Assembly: GCA_017408905.1 (NCBI GenBank)
Contig: JAFQTU010000066.1
Span: 32,765-96,764 of the forward strand
Reading direction: 5' to 3'
Origin: Mailhella sp.
GTDB lineage: Bacteria; Desulfobacterota; Desulfovibrionia; Desulfovibrionales; Desulfovibrionaceae
DNA length: 64,000 bases
In this document: positions 60,623 through 64,000 of the stretch, in pieces
How the letters are laid out: each line of letters begins with the position of its first letter
How positions within the stretch are numbered: position 1 is the first letter of the stretch
Notes under the pieces: generated by a model
Told to the model about the DNA's origin: nothing
The model's input: the letters and a program-made list of their open reading frames with translations, nothing else
Database searches by the model: none
Position numbers and translations under genes: made by a program

Positions 60623-60988
60623 CTAGTGGCTGACGTCGGAAACATCCAGCTCGTCGAAGCCCTGCTCCTTCACGCGGGCAAGCAGGTCGCTCCGGCACAG
60701 CTCGTCCAGCGTACGGAAGGCTTCGAGCAGGCGGAGCGCCTCGGGCGTGAGCGAAACGCCCTTCTGCCTGTCGCTCGAACTTTCCACCAGCGGCAGGCCC
60801 AGCGCCTCTTCGGCTTTGCGGATGCGGCCCCACGCGCCGCGATACGGGATATTGAGGCTCTCGGCCGCCTTTTTCAGCGAACCGAGTTCGCGTATGCGCT
60901 GGAGCAGTACGGCTACGCCGCTCCCCAGCACGTATTCGCCTTCGTGTTCGAACCAGAGGCGATAGCGGAGCTTTACGGGAACCTTCAT
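60623..60988 (-). CDS. ModE-type (LysR-like HTH) transcriptional regulator
   Basis: 121 residues. The winged helix-turn-helix (GSLKKAAESLNIPYRGAWGRIRKAEEALG) is that of the ModE N-terminal domain. The molybdate-binding MOP domains of ModE are absent, as in short ModE-like proteins. The start overlaps the stop of the AOR-like gene (ATGA), so it is translated from the same message. It may regulate that gene or the tungsten genes nearby. Confidence 0.85.
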   Translation of the reverse strand: MKVPVKLRYRLWFEHEGEYVLGSGVAVLLQRIRELGSLKKAAESLNIPYRGAWGRIRKAEEALGLPLVESSSDRQKGVSLTPEALRLLEAFRTLDELCRSDLLARVKEQGFDELDVSDVSH

Positions 60989-62232
60989 GCCCCACCTCCC
61001 TTCTCCCAGCCCTGACCGGACTCCGCCAGCAGGACGCGTGACGCCATGCGATACAGATCATCCGGGCTCAATCCGTGCAGACAGCGCACCATCTCCATGG
61101 CGGCATCACGCACGGCCGGTTTCTGCACGACGGCGTCAGCGGCGAAGCGGCAGATGCCGAGGCAGTCCATGACAACGTCCTGCAGGCTCTCTTCCTTCGC
61201 TCCGGGCTTTTCCGCCGCATCGCTCCACGTCTTTGCCAGGTCGCAAAGCGGGGAACTGCCGGGCACGGCCAGCTTCTCCAGCTCGTTCAGGGCGGCCTCG
61301 GCATCGCCGGAGGGGAACAGCCCATGCTCGGCGGCTTCCAGCATGACATGGCCCAGCGCCACGGTATCCACGCCCAGCTCGTCGCACAGCAGCATGAAGC
61401 GCTTCATGTGCAGGGCGTCGGCCGTTTCGTCGCCGGAGCTCCAGTGTTCGCGGAATCCCGGCCAGCCGGCCTTGCCGCCCTTCTTCCCGGCCTTGGGCTG
61501 GAAGGCGTCGCTCTTGTGGCAGTCGAGCACACAGCCTGAGGTACAGCCGCGCGAGCTCACGCCGCCCTCGCCGCGCACGCTCCTGAGGGCTTCCATGAAA
61601 TTCCGGGAAGCTTCGGCAAGTTCGCGGCTTTCGCCCTCGCGCCCTTTCGCCTTCTTCAGGATGACGATGGAGTGAAGCCCTCCCCCGCAGAGCAGGACGC
61701 CGGAACGGCTGCCCGCATGGCTGGTGGGGCGGAAGCGATGGTCGCTGAAGGCAAGGCTGGCCATAGGCAGACAGCATTCGCCAGCCGGGCCGGAACTTAT
61801 CAGGGCCGCTGCCTCGGGGAATGCCGAAGCCAGCTTCTCCATGCCCGAAGAAATGTACAGCCCCTGCGTCGCGGCAGGAACGGTATGGGCCTGCCCGTCG
61901 CCGATCACAAGGTCATGCAGTTCCTTCTTCGCGCCCCGCCGAGGTTCTATCACAAGGGCGGCCAGCCCCAGCGCGGCCAGAGCAGGCCCTGCGTTCCCCC
62001 CGGCATTGGAATGGAGGACTCGCCCCCCTGCCTGCGAACAGGAAACGGCACAGCGCCCCGCCGAGGCACAGCGGCAGCCCGTGAGCAGGCCCGGAGACAG
62101 GCACAGCCTGCCGGGCTTCTGCGCCGCAAGAAGCGACGCGAGGGCCCGCCCGCCGCACGATTCCAGTTCCGGCGGCAAGGGGAGGATGCGGCAGAGGCCG
62201 GCATCCATATCGACGTGAAGATAACTGCGCAT
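60985..62232 (-). CDS. Divergent aldehyde oxidoreductase-like protein
   Basis: 415 residues from ATG 62232, chosen because the AOR-like N-terminus begins there (MRSYLHVDMDAGLCRILPLP); no clear ribosome site is seen. AOR traits are GGRALASLLA, ALGLAALVIEP, ALISSGPAGECCLPMASLAF and, at about residue 245, a Cys motif RGCTSGCVLDC with CxxxC instead of CxxC spacing. It is shorter than AOR, and the catalytic Glu and His regions cannot be matched. It may bind pterin without activity, or be a sensor. It is coupled to the ModE-type gene. Confidence 0.7.
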   Translation of the reverse strand: MRSYLHVDMDAGLCRILPLPPELESCGGRALASLLAAQKPGRLCLSPGLLTGCRCASAGRCAVSCSQAGGRVLHSNAGGNAGPALAALGLAALVIEPRRGAKKELHDLVIGDGQAHTVPAATQGLYISSGMEKLASAFPEAAALISSGPAGECCLPMASLAFSDHRFRPTSHAGSRSGVLLCGGGLHSIVILKKAKGREGESRELAEASRNFMEALRSVRGEGGVSSRGCTSGCVLDCHKSDAFQPKAGKKGGKAGWPGFREHWSSGDETADALHMKRFMLLCDELGVDTVALGHVMLEAAEHGLFPSGDAEAALNELEKLAVPGSSPLCDLAKTWSDAAEKPGAKEESLQDVVMDCLGICRFAADAVVQKPAVRDAAMEMVRCLHGLSPDDLYRMASRVLLAESGQGWEKGGGA

Positions 62233-62275
62233 GGCGTGAATCAGGGCGAACTGTAAAAAAGGAACACTGAAAGGC

Positions 62276-62319
62276 AAAAGCCCCATCCGAGTGCGAAACC
62301 ACGCCGCACCGAAGGGGCT
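62276..62319 (-). terminator. Rho-independent terminator of tatA
   Basis: On the minus strand AGCCCC and GGGGCT enclose an inner GTGCG/CGCAC stem and are followed by TTTTG. Confidence 0.65.
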
Positions 62320-62355
62320 GAAACAGCAGAACGGCAAGAACCGATGAGCGAGTGG

Positions 62356-62559
62356 CTAGGCCTGCCCGTCTTCCTTCTTGACTTCTCTTTTCCCGTCCTT
62401 GTCGGCAAGGTCTATCTGGTCGGGTTCAGAAAGCGCCCCGCGGAAACTGCGGATGGCGCGGCCAAGGCCGCTGCCGATCTCGGGCAGGCGCTTGGCGCCG
62501 AACACCACAAGGCCAAGAACAAGGATGAGCAGGATCTCCTGAGTACCAAGACCGAACAT
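62356..62559 (-). CDS. tatA: Sec-independent protein translocase subunit TatA/E
   Basis: 67 residues from ATG 62559 with a GGAGG site. [35 protein letters not shown] start: one membrane helix, the FGxxRLP hinge, then the amphipathic helix [12 protein letters not shown] and a charged tail. TatA forms the pore for folded proteins with twin-arginine signals, of which this window encodes several (AOR ferredoxins, QrcB). tatB and tatC are not adjacent. Confidence 0.92.
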   Translation of the reverse strand: MFGLGTQEILLILVLGLVVFGAKRLPEIGSGLGRAIRSFRGALSEPDQIDLADKDGKREVKKEDGQA

Positions 62560-62641
62560 GCCGAACCTCCAAAGAAAACACTGGGATGTCCGTGTAGTAT
62601 TAGAGATAAAGGGGGCGAAGGTCAAGCACAGGCGCACAGAC

Positions 62642-62677
62642 AAAAAAAGCCCCACAAGGGATAAACCTTATGGAGCT
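62642..62677 (-). terminator. Terminator of the tRNA-Ser gene
   Basis: On the minus strand AGCTCCATAAGG and CCTTGTGGGGCT pair around TTTAT and run into TTTTTT, about 18 bases after the tRNA 3' end. Confidence 0.8.
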
Positions 62678-62694
62678 TCTTCCGATTTTACTGG

Positions 62695-62782
62695 TGGCGG
62701 AGGGAGAGGGATTTGAACCCCCGGAGGTGTTACCCTCAATGGTTTTCAAGACCACCGCTATCGGCCGCTCAGCCATCCCTCC
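62695..62782 (-). tRNA. tRNA-Ser (UGA)
   Basis: 88 bases including an encoded CCA. The acceptor GGAGGGA pairs with TCCCTCC, followed by G and CCA. The anticodon loop is CTTGAAA with anticodon TGA, within GGTGGTCTTGAAAACCA. A long variable arm (GAGGGTAACACCTC) is typical for serine. The T arm is GGGGGTTCAAATCCCTC. The 62786-63272 stretch upstream holds no supported gene, only AT-rich leader DNA for qrcA. Confidence 0.97.
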
Positions 62783-63272
62783 GCACGATGTCGGGAGACG
62801 ATACTGCCAAAGCGGAGAACCTGTCAACCGCCAGCCTGCCGGAGTGGCCGGAAAGCACTCGCCTGCGTTCGTTTAAGGAAGGCAGACCCGAAAGCGCCGC
62901 AAAGACCTTACTCGCACGTTATGATAAATGAAAAAAAGAACATAGACTTTTTTCTGGAGGGGCAGATTTTTTCTTTTTGAAAGGATTTTTCCGGGCTTCT
63001 TCGGCAAAATCCCATACAAATCCCGCAGTTACGGGCGTTTCTTTTTTACCGTGCCAAGCGGGGAACAGGGCGGCGCTTGTGCAGGAGCTGTAACAAAGTA
63101 CATTTGACCGTTGCAAGCCGGGTTTTTTTAAACTAATATAACAGAGTTCATAGGTACTTCCAGGAAAAAATCAAGCTATTTCCTGTAGTTCCGACACGCT
63201 GACCCCTTGGCTGCTCCGGCCCGGGGCGTTCGCTGTCAGTTTTAATCACCTCAACCAGCACGAGGCATCGGG

Positions 63273-63908
63273 ATGGAGGAGAGGAACAACAAAACCACAC
63301 CGGCGGTGGCGGTCGATAAAGGCCTTCGCAGCTGGGGCGCGTTTGTCGTGGGGCTGGTCGTGGCCCTTATTCTTGGCTGGTGGGTCCTGCCTAACCTTAT
63401 GAAGGTTACCAAGGAGCAGCCCATTGCATTCAGCCATGTCGAGCATGTACAGAAACAGGGCATGACCTGCGTGGAATGCCACTTCGTACGTGCCGACGGC
63501 AGTTTCAGCGGTGCGCCGACTACGGCCGAGTGCGCCGTGTGCCATTCGACTGTTCAGGGAAAGCATCCCGAAGAAGCGCGTTTCGTTCACGACTACGTTC
63601 AGACCGGCCGTGAAATCAAGAATGAATGGCTGATCTACCAGAAGCAGCCCGACAACGTTTTCTTCAGCCACGCCCTGCATTTCGGCCCTCTGGCCGAGCT
63701 CAAGGACCCGAAGGAAATTGCGGCGTACTGCTCCACCTGCCACATCAACGTGGCTGAAACCGACGTTCCCCCGGTCTATCGGGAAAACAGGCTTTCGGGA
63801 TACTCCGAAAACACCATGCTGATGTGGGATTGCGAACGCTGCCATGCCGAACACATGGCCAAGGGCAACACCGTCGCCAGCAATGCCTGCTTCACCTGCC
63901 ATAAGTAA
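63273..63908 (+). CDS. qrcA: Menaquinone reductase multihaem cytochrome c subunit QrcA
   Basis: 211 residues. One N-terminal membrane anchor (WGAFVVGLVVALILGWWVL) is followed by five CxxCH haem-binding motifs (CVECH, CAVCH, CSTCH, CERCH, CFTCH) and extra His ligands (AFSHVEH, FFSHALH). The next gene begins with a Tat signal of the QrcB type, which fixes the assignment. The Qrc complex links periplasmic H2 and formate oxidation, via cytochrome c3, to menaquinone reduction in sulfate reducers. The D. vulgaris protein is described, as I recall, with six haems; I see five standard motifs. Confidence 0.9.
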   Translation: MEERNNKTTPAVAVDKGLRSWGAFVVGLVVALILGWWVLPNLMKVTKEQPIAFSHVEHVQKQGMTCVECHFVRADGSFSGAPTTAECAVCHSTVQGKHPEEARFVHDYVQTGREIKNEWLIYQKQPDNVFFSHALHFGPLAELKDPKEIAAYCSTCHINVAETDVPPVYRENRLSGYSENTMLMWDCERCHAEHMAKGNTVASNACFTCHK

Positions 63909-63926
63909 GGCAAAAGAGAGGAAATC

Positions 63927-64000
63927 ATGGATAGACGAGGATTTCTTAAATTTGCCGCCGGCAGTACTGTGGGCCTCGTGGCGTCTCCCATCATCTGGAA
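63927..64000 (+). CDS. qrcB: Start of QrcB, molybdopterin-oxidoreductase-like subunit (3' truncated by the window edge)
   Basis: The frame is open to the window end. The first 24 residues begin MDRRGFLKFAAGSTVGL, a Tat signal. GAGAGGAAATC precedes the start, 18 bases after qrcA. QrcB resembles molybdopterin oxidoreductases but lacks cofactor in the known complex. Confidence 0.85.
   Translation, partial: MDRRGFLKFAAGSTVGLVASPIIW

Noticed and set aside
62919..63116. A 65-codon minus-strand ORF before qrcA
   Set aside because: Low complexity, no ribosome site, and it overlaps AT-rich leader DNA.

Overview
The window is GC-rich, densely coded DNA from an anaerobic, sulfate- or sulfite-respiring bacterium of the Desulfovibrionaceae. 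The best markers are the start of a Qrc menaquinone reductase operon at the right edge, a tungstate transporter (tupABC), an HndD-like [FeFe] hydrogenase subunit, many Hdr-type iron-sulfur proteins, a TRAP transporter and a type III secretion chaperone. The genus is not fixed; a Bilophila- or Mailhella-like gut member fits.

Layout. 1-2.6 kb: the end of a sigma-54 activator with substitutions in two key motifs, then a phage-type S24 repressor divergent from a small gene. 2.6-7.4 kb: dnaA, an AT-rich spacer with DnaA-box-like sites (possible oriC), and feoAB behind a Fur-box-like promoter. 7.5-10.6 kb: an AEC permease and an HlyD/DUF1656/FUSC efflux operon. 11.2-16.3 kb: a three-gene operon behind a textbook sigma-54 promoter, encoding a 1,325-residue protein of three ~400-residue repeats, a stand-alone copy of its last module, and a CesT-type chaperone; this looks like a type III effector locus. 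16.5-20.6 kb: a Lar-like zinc ribbon, a radical SAM protein and a glycogen-branching enzyme. 21.4-24.7 kb: pflB and pflA behind a ZTP (pfl-motif) riboswitch with terminator. 24.7-25.3 kb: gene-free DNA with an orphan type I-C CRISPR repeat and a MITE-like inverted-repeat element. 25.3-32.3 kb: a TSCPD protein, a CobW-type GTPase, two exported proteins, mutS, lapA and a HIT protein.

32.4-62.3 kb is dominated by tungsten/molybdenum biology. tupABC lies divergent from moeA, a moeA-PBP fusion, an Mrp ATPase and an orphan TupA paralogue. Converging on these is a 12-gene operon (54.3 to 40.0 kb, minus strand): Tat-signal ferredoxin, full-length tungsten aldehyde oxidoreductase (AOR), second Tat-signal polyferredoxin, two HdrA-like flavoproteins, an MvhD-type protein, HdrC, NapH-type membrane ferredoxin, truncated AOR paralogue, GNAT protein, ThiF-like protein and [FeFe] hydrogenase. 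I infer that AOR supplies electrons to a membrane and Hdr/hydrogenase relay. A third, divergent AOR-like gene coupled to a ModE-type regulator lies at 60.6-62.2 kb. Between them are hldE, an AEC permease and dctPQM. The right edge holds tatA, tRNA-Ser(UGA), qrcA and the start of qrcB.

Two oppositely oriented copies of a ~270-300 bp non-coding repeat (10.8-11.1 kb and 21.0-21.3 kb) are not explained by any family I know.
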